DNA of 64,000 nucleotides, taken from contig NTKC01000001.1 in the NCBI GenBank assembly GCA_002456995.1, positions 104,564 through 168,563 of the forward strand, in the 5' to 3' direction. The DNA is from Candidatus Thioglobus sp. MED-G25. Lineage in GTDB: Bacteria; Pseudomonadota; Gammaproteobacteria; Arenicellales; UBA868. The notes under the pieces are model-generated. The model saw only the letters and a program-made list of their open reading frames with translations. It was not told where the DNA came from and did not search any database. Positions within the stretch are counted from its first letter, which is position 1, and each line of letters begins with the position of its first letter. Both the position numbers and the translations under genes were made by a program. Positions 20,524 through 30,628 of this stretch are shown piece after piece.

Positions 20524-23130
20524 ATGAACCGTTCGATGGACGAACGATACGACCCACAGGTCATCGAACGTCAGGTCCAGGACTACTGGTTGCAGAACCA
20601 CAGTTTTGAAGTGACTGAGGACTCTACCCGGGAAAAGTTCTACTGCCTTTCGATGTTACCCTACCCCTCGGGCCACCTTCACATGGGTCATGTGCGGAAC
20701 TACACCATCGGTGATGTCATGAGTCGATATCAGCGCATGTGCGGTCGCAACGTGCTCCAGCCCATGGGTTGGGATGCATTTGGCCTGCCGGCGGAAAATG
20801 CTGCAATCCAACGCAAAGTCCCGCCGTCGGAATGGACCTACCAGAACATAGAGCATATGCGAGGGCAGCTGAAACGCATGGGATTTGCCTATGACTGGAC
20901 ACGAGAAGTCACCACCTGCCGGCCCGAGTATTACCAGTGGGAGCAGTGGTTTTTCACGCGTCTTCTAAAGAAGGGGCTGGCCTATCGGAAAAATGCAGTG
21001 GTGAACTGGGATCCGGTTGATCAGACCGTGCTGGCGAACGAACAGGTTGTCGATGGCAAAGGCTGGCGTTCCGGTGCACAGGTAGAGAAGCGAGAAATAC
21101 CGCAATGGTTCATAAGGATCACAGCCTATGCAGACGAACTTCTGGAAGAATTCGACCAATTAGATGGTTGGCCCGATTCTGTAAAAACCATGCAGCGAAA
21201 TTGGATCGGCCGATCGGTGGGTCTGGAAGTAGATTTTGCACTCGCTGATGGGGGGGATCCGCTGCGGATTTTTACCACCCGGCCTGACACCCTTTTCGGC
21301 GTCACTTTCATGGCGGTTGCTGCTGACCACCCACTAGCGCGTCGAGCGGCCGACGGGAACACAGCGATAGCAGACTTTCTCGAACAGTGCCGAAGCGGAG
21401 GTACCAGTGAGGTCGACGTCGAAGCGATGGAAAAGATCGGCCTGCCATTGGGTGTGAATGCGGTAAATCCGCTCAGCGGAGAACATATTCCAGTCTGGGT
21501 CGCGAACTTCGTGCTGATGGGCTACGGTACCGGTGCAATCATGGCTGTTCCTGGTCACGATGAAAGGGATCATGGGTTCGCGCAAAGATATGGGCTTCCA
21601 ATACAGCAGGTTATTGCTCCAGCAGACGGCCGCGAAATTGATGTAAAGACGGCCGCGTGGGTAGACAAACAGAACATAGTGACCGTTAATTCAGGGACGT
21701 TTAGCGGTCTTGATTATGATGCGGCCTTTAAGCGTATTGCCGATCATGTCGAAGCTTTGGGCATTGGCCGTCGCCAGGTTAATTATCGTTTGCGGGACTG
21801 GGGAGTATCCCGGCAGCGCTACTGGGGTTGCCCAATTCCAGTCGTACACTGTGAACATTGTGGGGAAGTCCCAGTCCCGGATGATCAACTGCCGGTCCTT
21901 CTGCCGGAAGATGTCACATTCATGGGTGTGCAGTCACCCATTAAAGCAGACCCACAATGGCGGCAGACAGCCTGCCCTCAGTGTGAGCGACCCGCAGAAC
22001 GTGAAACCGATACGTTTGACACTTTCGTGGAATCGAGCTGGTACTACGCTCGCTATTGCACACCGGGTGCCGATGCAATGCTGGATGAACGCGCCGATTA
22101 CTGGCTACCTGTAGATCATTACATCGGTGGTATAGAACATGCGGTGATGCACCTGTTGTATTTTCGTTTCTGGCACAAACTGATGCGCGATTCAGGTATT
22201 GTCAGCAGTGATGAGCCAGCCACGAAGCTTCTCTGTCAGGGGATGGTTCTGGCCGAGGCGTACTATCAGGACAGTACAGAATCCGGCAGAACCTGGATCC
22301 CACCCGACGAAGTTCGGGTCGAGCGGGACGACAAAGGAAAAACGATCAGCGCGGTGTGGTTGCGCGATGGCACGACGGTTAACCCCACGGGTTGGACCAC
22401 CATGTCGAAGTCCAAAAACAATGGCGTAGATCCGCAAGACATGGTGGATCGCTACGGTGCTGACACTGTGCGCCTGTTTACGATGTTCGCGTCACCTCCG
22501 GACCAGACCCTGGAGTGGAATGACGATGCTGTTGCAGGTTCATTGCGCTTCCTGCGGCGGTTGTGGACGCTGGTCTATCGTCACCAGTCGTGCCTTTCAG
22601 GCGCAAACGACTTAAACCAGGCCTTCGAATGGGATGCTGAAACCCGTGAAATGCGTCGACTGGTCTATACAGTGCTCCAGCGTATCAATCGGGATATGGC
22701 GCGAAATCAGTTCAACACAGTGATCGCAGCGAGTATGGAACTGTGTAATGGACTGGATCATTTTGAGCCTGGCGAGGATCCCGCTCGGCAATCTGCCCTG
22801 CGTGAGGCGATGGATATTCTGATACGTGTGTTGTCACCAGTGGTGCCCCATATTGCCCACAGTTTGTGGCAGCTCATGAATTCGGGCGTTGAGCTTCTCG
22901 ATGCGAGTTGGCCAGAGGTCGATGCCGCAGCGTTGCAGACATCTAGCTGTAAGCTGGCTGTTCAGGTTAATGGCAAACTGCGGGGTCAAATTGAGGTAGC
23001 GATGGATGCTGATGAACTGCAGATCCGAGAACAAGTGTTGGCCGATGAAAAGATTGGCCGCCATATTGGTGAATCAGAGATCAAACGATTTATCGTGGTA
23101 CCGCAGAAACTTGTCAACGTGGTGATCTGA
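20524..23130 (+). CDS. leuS: Leucyl-tRNA synthetase
   Basis: MLPYPSGHLHMGHVRNYTIGD (HIGH-like) and MSKSKNNGVDP (KMSKS). Confidence 0.97.
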   Translation: MNRSMDERYDPQVIERQVQDYWLQNHSFEVTEDSTREKFYCLSMLPYPSGHLHMGHVRNYTIGDVMSRYQRMCGRNVLQPMGWDAFGLPAENAAIQRKVPPSEWTYQNIEHMRGQLKRMGFAYDWTREVTTCRPEYYQWEQWFFTRLLKKGLAYRKNAVVNWDPVDQTVLANEQVVDGKGWRSGAQVEKREIPQWFIRITAYADELLEEFDQLDGWPDSVKTMQRNWIGRSVGLEVDFALADGGDPLRIFTTRPDTLFGVTFMAVAADHPLARRAADGNTAIADFLEQCRSGGTSEVDVEAMEKIGLPLGVNAVNPLSGEHIPVWVANFVLMGYGTGAIMAVPGHDERDHGFAQRYGLPIQQVIAPADGREIDVKTAAWVDKQNIVTVNSGTFSGLDYDAAFKRIADHVEALGIGRRQVNYRLRDWGVSRQRYWGCPIPVVHCEHCGEVPVPDDQLPVLLPEDVTFMGVQSPIKADPQWRQTACPQCERPAERETDTFDTFVESSWYYARYCTPGADAMLDERADYWLPVDHYIGGIEHAVMHLLYFRFWHKLMRDSGIVSSDEPATKLLCQGMVLAEAYYQDSTESGRTWIPPDEVRVERDDKGKTISAVWLRDGTTVNPTGWTTMSKSKNNGVDPQDMVDRYGADTVRLFTMFASPPDQTLEWNDDAVAGSLRFLRRLWTLVYRHQSCLSGANDLNQAFEWDAETREMRRLVYTVLQRINRDMARNQFNTVIAASMELCNGLDHFEPGEDPARQSALREAMDILIRVLSPVVPHIAHSLWQLMNSGVELLDASWPEVDAAALQTSSCKLAVQVNGKLRGQIEVAMDADELQIREQVLADEKIGRHIGESEIKRFIVVPQKLVNVVI

Positions 23131-23720
23131 TGAACACGCCTATCATGGGGGCGGGTGGAGGTTTCAGCGTTGACAGTGGGGTCTCGCCATGGGGCAGATA
23201 CAAGGCACAGATCGTGGCTGGGTTCTTCTATCTCTTTGTACTGGCAGGGTGCGGGTTCCACCTGCGCGGTGAGATGGTGTTGTCTCCCATACTGAGTGCA
23301 CCCTATGTCAATGCGGCTAATGCCGAGTTCAAAGAGGATCTCACGAAAGGCTTAAATCGCAGAGGCATCAGGGCAGTTAATGACCCCGAAATTGCGAGTG
23401 CAATTATCGATCTTGTCAGTGTCAAGTTTGACCGTCAGGTACTGTCCATCAACAGTCGCGGGCAGGCGACAGCTTATATTCTGACCTACCAAGTGCTCTG
23501 CCGTTTCGTAGATCGGACCGGTCGTGTTCTTGCTAGCCCAGCCCGCCTGAAGCTAAGTCGAACGCTGGAGTACCAGAGCACCCAGGTGCTACCGAAGAAA
23601 CAAGAAGAAGATGCTTTACGTGCACGCATGCGTGAGGACCTGGTGCAGCAGATCTTGCGCCGCCTAAATAGTGTGTCGCAAGCTTCTCCTGGAGGTTTGA
23701 AAACAGAGCAGTTTTCTTGA
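23130..23720 (+). CDS. lptE: LptE, LPS assembly lipoprotein
   Basis: LAGCGFHLRGE lipobox and motif; between leuS and holA. Confidence 0.92.
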   Translation: MNTPIMGAGGGFSVDSGVSPWGRYKAQIVAGFFYLFVLAGCGFHLRGEMVLSPILSAPYVNAANAEFKEDLTKGLNRRGIRAVNDPEIASAIIDLVSVKFDRQVLSINSRGQATAYILTYQVLCRFVDRTGRVLASPARLKLSRTLEYQSTQVLPKKQEEDALRARMREDLVQQILRRLNSVSQASPGGLKTEQFS

Positions 23721-23748
23721 TGTTGGTAGGAACAAGGATGATCGACTT

Positions 23749-24786
23749 TTGCGAGTAAACCCATCAGCACTCAATGCCCAGTTAGAGAAGGGGCTGGTCA
23801 GTGCTTACGTTTTGTTTGGTGCTGAACCATTGATGCTCGAAGAGGCGGCTGATCAAATCCGCACGGTAGCCCGTCAGGTAGGGGTTGATGAAGTACGTTC
23901 GATGACCGCCGGTGTCGATTTGGACTGGTCAGAATTAAATGCAAACGCCCGGTCGCTGTCATTGTTTTCGAGTCGGCGTTTGATCGTAATCCGGTTACCA
24001 ACAGGTAAGCCAGGAGATGCTGGGTCAAAGGCAATATTGACTTATTTAGATGAGAACGTTGAGGACACTATCCTGGTTGTTATCGCGGGACGGGTCGATA
24101 AGCGGGGCCAGTCCAGCAAATGGTTCAAGGCAATGGAAAAGGGGGGGCTGGCGATAGAAGCCCGAGCCCTGACACGCGATCAGTTGCCGCGATGGATCGA
24201 GCAACGTCTTAACAGTCAGGAAATCGTCGGCACTGCGGGTGCAGTCCAGAGGCTAGCCTATTACGCCGAGGGCAACCTAATGGCCGCAGCACAGGAGATC
24301 AGCAAACTGGCACTCGTACTCGGGACTGGCGCGACGCTGGACGAGAAACGACTGGATGAACTTACCCAAGATCAGGCCCGCTTCAGTGTCTACAATTTGG
24401 TGGACACTGCATTGTCAGGAGACGAGATCAGGGCCCTGCGGATATTGAGTGTGCTACGGCGGGAAGGTACTGAGTCGGTGCTGTTAGTGTGGGCTCTCGC
24501 GCGCGAGGTCCGGACGCTAGAAGCAGTCTCAGCTGCGCTTGCCAGCGGAGAATCACAAGCGGACATTTTCCGCCGCCATCAGGTCTGGCGCAGCCGTGTC
24601 AATTGTGTGAACGCCGCACTCAGACGCCATCCACACGGATATTGGGCCGCGTTGCTGTCTCGACTGTGCCAGCTTGATTATGTGGTTAAGGGTCGTAAAA
24701 GTGCGGCCGGTAATGTCTGGGCTGAACTCGAACAGGTACTGTTGTCGGTTTGTGGTATAAATACCATTTCTATAAGTGTGACTTAA
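23749..24786 (+). CDS. holA: DNA polymerase III delta subunit
   Basis: LVSAYVLFGAEPLMLEEAADQIR; leuS-lptE-holA synteny. Confidence 0.92.
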   Translation: MRVNPSALNAQLEKGLVSAYVLFGAEPLMLEEAADQIRTVARQVGVDEVRSMTAGVDLDWSELNANARSLSLFSSRRLIVIRLPTGKPGDAGSKAILTYLDENVEDTILVVIAGRVDKRGQSSKWFKAMEKGGLAIEARALTRDQLPRWIEQRLNSQEIVGTAGAVQRLAYYAEGNLMAAAQEISKLALVLGTGATLDEKRLDELTQDQARFSVYNLVDTALSGDEIRALRILSVLRREGTESVLLVWALAREVRTLEAVSAALASGESQADIFRRHQVWRSRVNCVNAALRRHPHGYWAALLSRLCQLDYVVKGRKSAAGNVWAELEQVLLSVCGINTISISVT

Positions 24787-24798
24787 CACATTGAAAAT

Positions 24799-26079
24799 AT
24801 GAAAGAAGCGCTCGACAGTCACATCGATTTATCACAATACGTTCGCAACTGTGGCATGGCAGCCCGCACGGCCAGTCGGATTGTGGCGCAGGCATCAACG
24901 CGTCAGAAAAACGAAGCGTTGCTGGCCATGGCGCAGGCTATTGCCGCTGGACAAAGCCGGATTTTGGAGCAAAACCACCTGGATGTTGCGGCCGGTAAAC
25001 AGCAGGGCCTGGCTGACGCGCTGCTCGACCGCTTGGAACTGACGCCTGACCGGGTGGGATCGATGGTACAAGGCTTGCAACAGGTTGCGTCACTACCGGA
25101 TCCGGTGGGTGAGATCAGTGAATTAAATCGTAGACCTTCGGGCATCGAGGTCGGCCGCATGCGAGTGCCTTTGGGTGTGATTGGCATCATCTATGAGTCC
25201 CGACCGAACGTCACCGCTGATGCAGGCGGGCTATGTCTTAAATCGGGGAATGCCGTTATTCTGCGGGGTGGCAGTGAGGCGATTCGATCTAACCTCGCCA
25301 TCGCTGGGTACTTGCAAGAAGGCTTGCAGCTGGCAGGCTTACCTGCCTCAGTCATACAGGTGTTCGACAACACCGACCGCAGTGTGGTGGGGGAGTTGCT
25401 CGGAATGTCCGAATTTGTCGATGTCATTGTGCCACGAGGCGGTCGCGGTCTTATCGAACGTGTGAGCCGTGAGTCGACAATACCCGTGATCAAGCATCTC
25501 GATGGAAACTGCCATGTTTACATCGATAGCGCGGCGGATATTGACCAGGCGGTCGCCATTGCTTTTAATGCTAAGTGCAGGCGTTACGGTGTATGTGGCG
25601 CAATGGAAACCTTGTTGCTGGCAGAATCTGTTGCTGAAAAGGTACTGCAACGTTTGGTTCCCAAGTATCAGGCTGAAGGTGTTGAAGTCCGCGGTTGTGG
25701 ACGTACCAGGCAACTGGTGTCCGGCGCGATCGCTGCCACCGAGGAGGACTGGGGCACGGAGTTTCTGGCTCCTGTCCTAGCCGTGCGGGTGGTGGTAAAC
25801 CTCGATCAGGCAATTGAGCATATTGAACGTTATGGCTCTGGCCACACCGATGCAATTGTGACCCAGGACCTGGAGGCCAGTCGACGCTTTCTGCGGGAAG
25901 TCGACTCTAGTTCGGTTATGGTCAATGCATCGACTCAGTTTGCAGATGGTTTTGAATACGGCCTTGGTGCGGAGATCGGAATCAGCACAGACAAACTACA
26001 TGCCCGCGGCCCAGTTGGATTGGAAGGATTGACCACTCGAAAGTTCATCGTACTTGGCGCCGGTAGTGTGCGACCCTGA
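24799..26079 (+). CDS. proA: Gamma-glutamyl phosphate reductase
   Basis: [33 protein letters not shown]. Confidence 0.96.
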   Translation: MKEALDSHIDLSQYVRNCGMAARTASRIVAQASTRQKNEALLAMAQAIAAGQSRILEQNHLDVAAGKQQGLADALLDRLELTPDRVGSMVQGLQQVASLPDPVGEISELNRRPSGIEVGRMRVPLGVIGIIYESRPNVTADAGGLCLKSGNAVILRGGSEAIRSNLAIAGYLQEGLQLAGLPASVIQVFDNTDRSVVGELLGMSEFVDVIVPRGGRGLIERVSRESTIPVIKHLDGNCHVYIDSAADIDQAVAIAFNAKCRRYGVCGAMETLLLAESVAEKVLQRLVPKYQAEGVEVRGCGRTRQLVSGAIAATEEDWGTEFLAPVLAVRVVVNLDQAIEHIERYGSGHTDAIVTQDLEASRRFLREVDSSSVMVNASTQFADGFEYGLGAEIGISTDKLHARGPVGLEGLTTRKFIVLGAGSVRP

Positions 26080-26752
26080 AGTCTTGGGAGCAGTCGTCGT
26101 CGACAAAACGGATACGAGTCCCGTCGTGGGTATTTTTGGGGGTACGTTCGATCCCGTACATAACGGTCACTTACAGGTGGCTGATGCGGTCAGGCGGCAG
26201 CTGCCGATGGACAAAGTGCTGTTTATCCCGGCGGCGGCACCTTTGCTGAGAGTTGAACCGTTGGCTGACCCTGTTCACCGACTTGAAATGGTTCGCCTTG
26301 CAGTTGACGGTTGGCCAGGGTTCGAAACAGACGACCGGGAAATCAGGCGGGCGGGGCCATCTTATAGCGTGGTGACGCTTGAGGAATTGAGGCAAGAACT
26401 GCCATCGATGCCACTTTGCCTGATTCTGGGAATTGACACAGTTTTGCGTCTGACCGAATGGTACCGCTGGACCGAACTGCTGGAACTGGCCCACATCGCG
26501 GTTATGGGCCGGCCCGGCTGGCATCTACCTGCCGTCCTGCCCGACTGGTGGATGCAGGCCAGAGTGGACACAGGCGATGATCTGGTCAGGTGTACAGCCG
26601 GATCGGTCGTCTGTGTCGATGTTCCCCGGTTGAATATTTCATCAACGGGCGTTCGTACTGAGATATTGCAGGGCACAGTGAGCACTGAGATTTTACCCGA
26701 ACCGGTCGTCAACTATATTAAGGATCATGCACTGTATGGCTACCACAACTGA
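26054..26752 (+). CDS. nadD: Nicotinate-nucleotide adenylyltransferase
   Basis: [29 protein letters not shown]; true start uncertain. Confidence 0.94.
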   Translation: MAPVVCDPEVLGAVVVDKTDTSPVVGIFGGTFDPVHNGHLQVADAVRRQLPMDKVLFIPAAAPLLRVEPLADPVHRLEMVRLAVDGWPGFETDDREIRRAGPSYSVVTLEELRQELPSMPLCLILGIDTVLRLTEWYRWTELLELAHIAVMGRPGWHLPAVLPDWWMQARVDTGDDLVRCTAGSVVCVDVPRLNISSTGVRTEILQGTVSTEILPEPVVNYIKDHALYGYHN

Positions 26753-27131
26753 CCCCAGCGTTCAAACCACTGAAGATCTCAAGGCCATGGTTTTAGCCGC
26801 ACTGGAGGATGCCAAGGCCAACGATGTTCGACAACTCGATGTCCGGCGTCTTACCGACATCACAGACTGGATGGTGGTGGCCAGTGGCACTTCCACGCGT
26901 CATGTTCTTGCTCTTGCAGATCATGTACGGACCCAGGTGAAGGCGCAAGGCTTGTCACCTATTGGTACGGAGGGCGAATCCGGTAGTGACTGGGTACTAT
27001 TAGATTATGGTGATGTTGTGGTTCATCTGATGCTGCCCGATACCCGCGGGTTCTACGACTTGGAAGGATTGTGGGACGATCGTTTATCGAGCGTGGTTCA
27101 GCTCACTCGGGAAAGACAGACTGATCTTTGA
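26727..27131 (+). CDS. rsfS: Ribosome silencing factor
   Basis: LTDITDWMVVASGTSTRHVLALADHV, DWVLLDYGDVVVHLM. Confidence 0.94.
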   Translation: MHCMATTTDPSVQTTEDLKAMVLAALEDAKANDVRQLDVRRLTDITDWMVVASGTSTRHVLALADHVRTQVKAQGLSPIGTEGESGSDWVLLDYGDVVVHLMLPDTRGFYDLEGLWDDRLSSVVQLTRERQTDL

Positions 27132-27135
27132 ACTG

Positions 27136-27627
27136 ATGCGTCTACTGCTAATTTCCGTGGGCCGGCGTATGCCGACGTGGGTTAATGAAGGCTTTGCTGA
27201 CTATGCAAAGCGGCTTCGAGGTTCGGCCCGCCTGGAACTGGTGGAAGTGGAGCCGGGTAAACGCAGCCAGAAACCAGATGTGGAGCAGTTGGTTCGTGAG
27301 GAAGGTGAACGGTTACTGTCAGTGGCTCCATCAGACCATAGGCTGGTTGCCCTGGATGTCATGGGAAAACAATTGTCCAGTGAGGATCTTGCACAGAAAC
27401 TTGGCAACTGGATCGACCAGGCTCAGGATGTTGCACTTCTGGTTGGTGGCGCGGATGGCTTGTCTGCACAGGTGCTTGAACAAACCGACGAATGTTGGTC
27501 ATTGTCGAGATTTACCCTGGCTCATTCCTTGGTCCGAGTTGTTATTGCCGAACAACTCTATCGGGCCCACAGTATTGTTATGGGTCTGCCTTATCATCGG
27601 AACCGGCGACCGAAAAAGAGGGTCTGA
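27136..27627 (+). CDS. rlmH: 23S rRNA (pseudouridine1915-N3)-methyltransferase
   Basis: LLVGGADGLSAQV, LSRFTLAHSLVRVVIAEQLYRAHSIVMGLPYHR. Confidence 0.95.
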   Translation: MRLLLISVGRRMPTWVNEGFADYAKRLRGSARLELVEVEPGKRSQKPDVEQLVREEGERLLSVAPSDHRLVALDVMGKQLSSEDLAQKLGNWIDQAQDVALLVGGADGLSAQVLEQTDECWSLSRFTLAHSLVRVVIAEQLYRAHSIVMGLPYHRNRRPKKRV

Positions 27628-27629
27628 CT

Positions 27630-28211
27630 GTGCCCCTGTGCCTTGCATCGGCTTCTCCCCGGCGGCGGGACTTATTGAATCAGGTTAAGGTGCCTTTTAC
27701 CGTTCTGGTTGTCGACCTTGATGAGACGCGGTTACCAGATGAACCTCCAAATAATATGGTGGCACGCCTCGCCAGCGGTAAAGCCACGACCGCAAAAAAC
27801 TGGTTTGTCGAGCACGGCAAACCAGTGCCAGCCATTCTTGGAGCGGATACCTGTGTCGTGATTAACAAGGAAATATTGGGTAAACCGGCCTCGCGTTGTG
27901 AAGCCGTCTGTATGCTCCACAAGTTGTCAGGCCAGACGCATCAGGTCTACACGGGCATCGCCTTGCTGTCGGGCACGGCAATCCAGACTCAGACAGTCGT
28001 GAGCGAGGTAACATTTACCCGGCTAACGAGTGCTCAGATCGAGAACTACTGCGACGGCACGGAGCCTTTCGACAAGGCCGGTGCCTACGCGATCCAAGGT
28101 ATGGGAGCAACATTTATCAGTCACATCAGCGGAAGCTACTCGAATATTATGGGCTTACCTCTCCACGAGACATACGCGTTGTTAACTGAGGCCGGTTGGT
28201 CAGGGTCGTAA
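27630..28211 (+). CDS. maf: Maf family nucleotide pyrophosphatase
   Basis: VPLCLASASPRRRDLL, ILGADTCVVI, GAYAIQGMGATFI; GTG start at 27630. Confidence 0.93.
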   Translation: MPLCLASASPRRRDLLNQVKVPFTVLVVDLDETRLPDEPPNNMVARLASGKATTAKNWFVEHGKPVPAILGADTCVVINKEILGKPASRCEAVCMLHKLSGQTHQVYTGIALLSGTAIQTQTVVSEVTFTRLTSAQIENYCDGTEPFDKAGAYAIQGMGATFISHISGSYSNIMGLPLHETYALLTEAGWSGS

Positions 28212-28262
28212 CATAGTGCAGTCGGTTGCTAGCGAGAACGAAAACGTCGATAGGGTTGTGAT

Positions 28263-28634
28263 GTGATTACTCGGCCCCTCATTATCATTTTATTGTTGAT
28301 TTTTTCGGGGGGTATCCCAAATTTGTTCGCGGGTCAGGGCATCCCTGAGATGTTGCTCGAGCAGCCTATTCTTGGTGAAGATTGGCCTGATCGGCGCACG
28401 ACCAAGACCGTACTTTCTATACCACCGATCAAAAAACTGCTGGCGCTTTTTATTGAAGACTCTCGCCGACAGGTGACCATCCGTTATCCCGGAGGTGACA
28501 AGGGTAATTCCTGGGCGCTGGAGTTGCGCGAATGGCTGGTTGCATTGGGCATTCCATCGAGCTACATCGTGCTGGAACCCGGGTCAGGTGGGCAAGATCG
28601 CCTGCTGCTGCTGCTAGAAGCCGGTGACACGTAA
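28263..28634 (+). CDS. Uncharacterised exported protein
   Basis: N-terminal hydrophobic signal-like segment; no family recognised. Confidence 0.55.
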   Translation: MITRPLIIILLLIFSGGIPNLFAGQGIPEMLLEQPILGEDWPDRRTTKTVLSIPPIKKLLALFIEDSRRQVTIRYPGGDKGNSWALELREWLVALGIPSSYIVLEPGSGGQDRLLLLLEAGDT

Positions 28635-28684
28635 TTATCTATGTGATGCAATCCGGTCGACAACTCTAAACCAGCACAGGTTGA

Positions 28685-29488
28685 ATGGCGATGAAAGTGG
28701 CAGCACTCCAGATGAATTCCGGTGAAGTGATGGACGAAAACCTCACAGTCGCAGACCGCCTTATTTATCAAGCGGCTGAGTTTGGTGCCGAACTCGTTGT
28801 GTTGCCGGAAAATTTTTCTCTGATGACCGGAGATCACGAAGTTAGACTTGCTGCGGCCCAGCGTGGTCAGGAAGTTCGACGTTTTCTGTCGGAGCTGGCA
28901 AAAAAACACTGCATTTCGCTGGTGGGGGGTTCGATTCCGCTGGCAAGCACAGAAGGAAAAGTTACGAACAGCTGTTTGATGTATGGCGCAGACGGCGAGT
29001 TTCTTGCACGTTACGACAAGATCCATCTTTTCGACGTTGATGTAGGCCGGGGAGAGTCGTATCAGGAGTCAGCTCGAACTACCGCGGGGTCACAACCAGT
29101 GCTCGTTCCCCTGCACAACACCCAGGTGGGGCTGACGATCTGTTACGACATGCGTTTCCCAGAACTCTTTCGAACGCTGAGTGAGCGTGGTGCTGAAGTG
29201 TTTACCGTTCCGTCCGCATTCACTGTGCCAACCGGACAAGCGCACTGGCATGTTCTGCTGCGTTGCCGGGCGATTGAGAATCTCGCCTGGATCATCGCGC
29301 CGGCGCAGGCGGGGTGTCATCCGGGTGGTCGAGAGACCTTCGGCCACAGCCTGATTATTGATCCATGGGGCGAGGTTGTCGCTGAGCAGACCGAACCTAT
29401 AACCCAGTTGGTGCTGGCCGACATCGATCTTGAATTGGTTCGGGACAAACGGCGCCGCTTTCCGGTATTGACTCACCGTCGGCTCTAA
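28685..29488 (+). CDS. Carbon-nitrogen hydrolase (nitrilase/Nit-like)
   Basis: LVVLPENFSLM (Glu), ARYDKIHLFDVD (Lys), GLTICYDMRFPELFR (Cys). Confidence 0.94.
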   Translation: MAMKVAALQMNSGEVMDENLTVADRLIYQAAEFGAELVVLPENFSLMTGDHEVRLAAAQRGQEVRRFLSELAKKHCISLVGGSIPLASTEGKVTNSCLMYGADGEFLARYDKIHLFDVDVGRGESYQESARTTAGSQPVLVPLHNTQVGLTICYDMRFPELFRTLSERGAEVFTVPSAFTVPTGQAHWHVLLRCRAIENLAWIIAPAQAGCHPGGRETFGHSLIIDPWGEVVAEQTEPITQLVLADIDLELVRDKRRRFPVLTHRRL

Positions 29489-29550
29489 CCCGAGTAGTGA
29501 ATCGGGCGGTTCGCCTGACTAGGCTGGTTGTGAGATAACCGCGTGATACC

Positions 29551-30030
29551 CTAAATAAACAAATTGACGTTGGCTTCACCAGCGTGTTCGAAGTAGGTCG
29601 CAGCCCCACCGATGTCGATGTCATCGATAAAATCTTCTCGCTTCATGTCAAATAAATCGATGGTCATCTGACAACCGATCAGTTTCGCATCGGCTTCAAG
29701 ACACAAATCCCGAAGCTCCTCAATCGTGGCCACGCCTTTTGACTTGATGGTATTTTTCATCATGCTGGTCATCATTGTTTCCATCCCGGGTATGGCCGTA
29801 CCCAGAACCGGGAACCAGCTGTTCATACCCATTGGCATGGGCATGCCGGGATTGCCGAGGGGGCTGACTCTAAGGTTGAGCTCTTTCTTGAGCAGTTGCA
29901 GTCCGTAAAAGGTAAAAAACATGGTCACCTGGTAGCCCAGTGCCGCGGCTGTCGAGGCCAGAATGAAGGGCGGGTAAGCCCAGTCGAGCGTGCCTTTTGT
30001 TGCTATGATGGTCAGTCTTTTAGAGTCCAC
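29551..30030 (-). CDS. dsrE2: DsrE2-like (DsrE/DsrF/DsrH family) sulfur-trafficking protein
   Basis: TKGTLDWAYPPFILASTAAALGYQVTMFFTFYGLQLLKK, KLIGCQMTIDLFDM; adjacent to tusA. Confidence 0.88.
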   Translation of the reverse strand: MDSKRLTIIATKGTLDWAYPPFILASTAAALGYQVTMFFTFYGLQLLKKELNLRVSPLGNPGMPMPMGMNSWFPVLGTAIPGMETMMTSMMKNTIKSKGVATIEELRDLCLEADAKLIGCQMTIDLFDMKREDFIDDIDIGGAATYFEHAGEANVNLFI

Positions 30031-30088
30031 GGTTTATCCCCTTCGGGGTGGTGTCGTAGCCAAGTCAGCTATGGTCAGTTGGCTCGGT

Positions 30089-30322
30089 TCAAACGGATTT
30101 TTTCAGCGTGAAATGGAACTCGCCCTCCACCTCCGAAGAGTCCAACAGTTCGTTGCCGGTCTGTTTTGCGAATGCTTCAAAGTCTTTGACGGAACCGGGG
30201 TCGGTCGCCATGATCTTCAGAATTTGACCACCGGTCATCGCGTTTAGGGTTTTCTTGGCCCTGAGGATGGGCAGGGGGCAGTTGAGTCCGCGCGCATCGA
30301 GTTCCTGGTCAAAGTTGGACAT
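30089..30322 (-). CDS. tusA: TusA sulfurtransferase
   Basis: LDARGLNCPLPILRAKKTLNAMTGGQILKI (CPxP motif). Confidence 0.94.
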   Translation of the reverse strand: MSNFDQELDARGLNCPLPILRAKKTLNAMTGGQILKIMATDPGSVKDFEAFAKQTGNELLDSSEVEGEFHFTLKKSV

Positions 30323-30476
30323 ATCGGTTGCCTCTACGATGTAGTTTTAGATTCATGGTGTTACAACACCAGACATTGTGATTCGCTTGGTTGGTCGGTG
30401 CCTACACCACCAAATGGCTAGACCAGTGTACCGTTGTCAGGCGTTGGATTCATGGTTAATTAGCATCTGTTACAAA

Positions 30477-30505
30477 GATATTCTAATCGAAGGATATTCT
30501 AATCG
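30477..30505. repeat. Tandem direct repeat GATATTCTAATCG (x2) in the tusA / M48 divergent intergenic region
   Basis: gatattctaatcg at 30477-30489 and 30493-30505, 3-nt spacer. Confidence 0.8.
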
Positions 30506-30628
30506 TAAGATTAAACGCATCGCTGAGGTGCCAATAAAAGCAAAAAAGACGGTATCGAGTTCGATAGGTATGACGTCAGCGTTCAGGTTGGAACCGGGGG
30601 TCACCGCTGACGGGGGTACAATCAGGCC

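Noticed and set aside
27185-27688. 167-aa plus-strand ORF
   Set aside because: Overlaps rlmH and maf in another frame; no family features.
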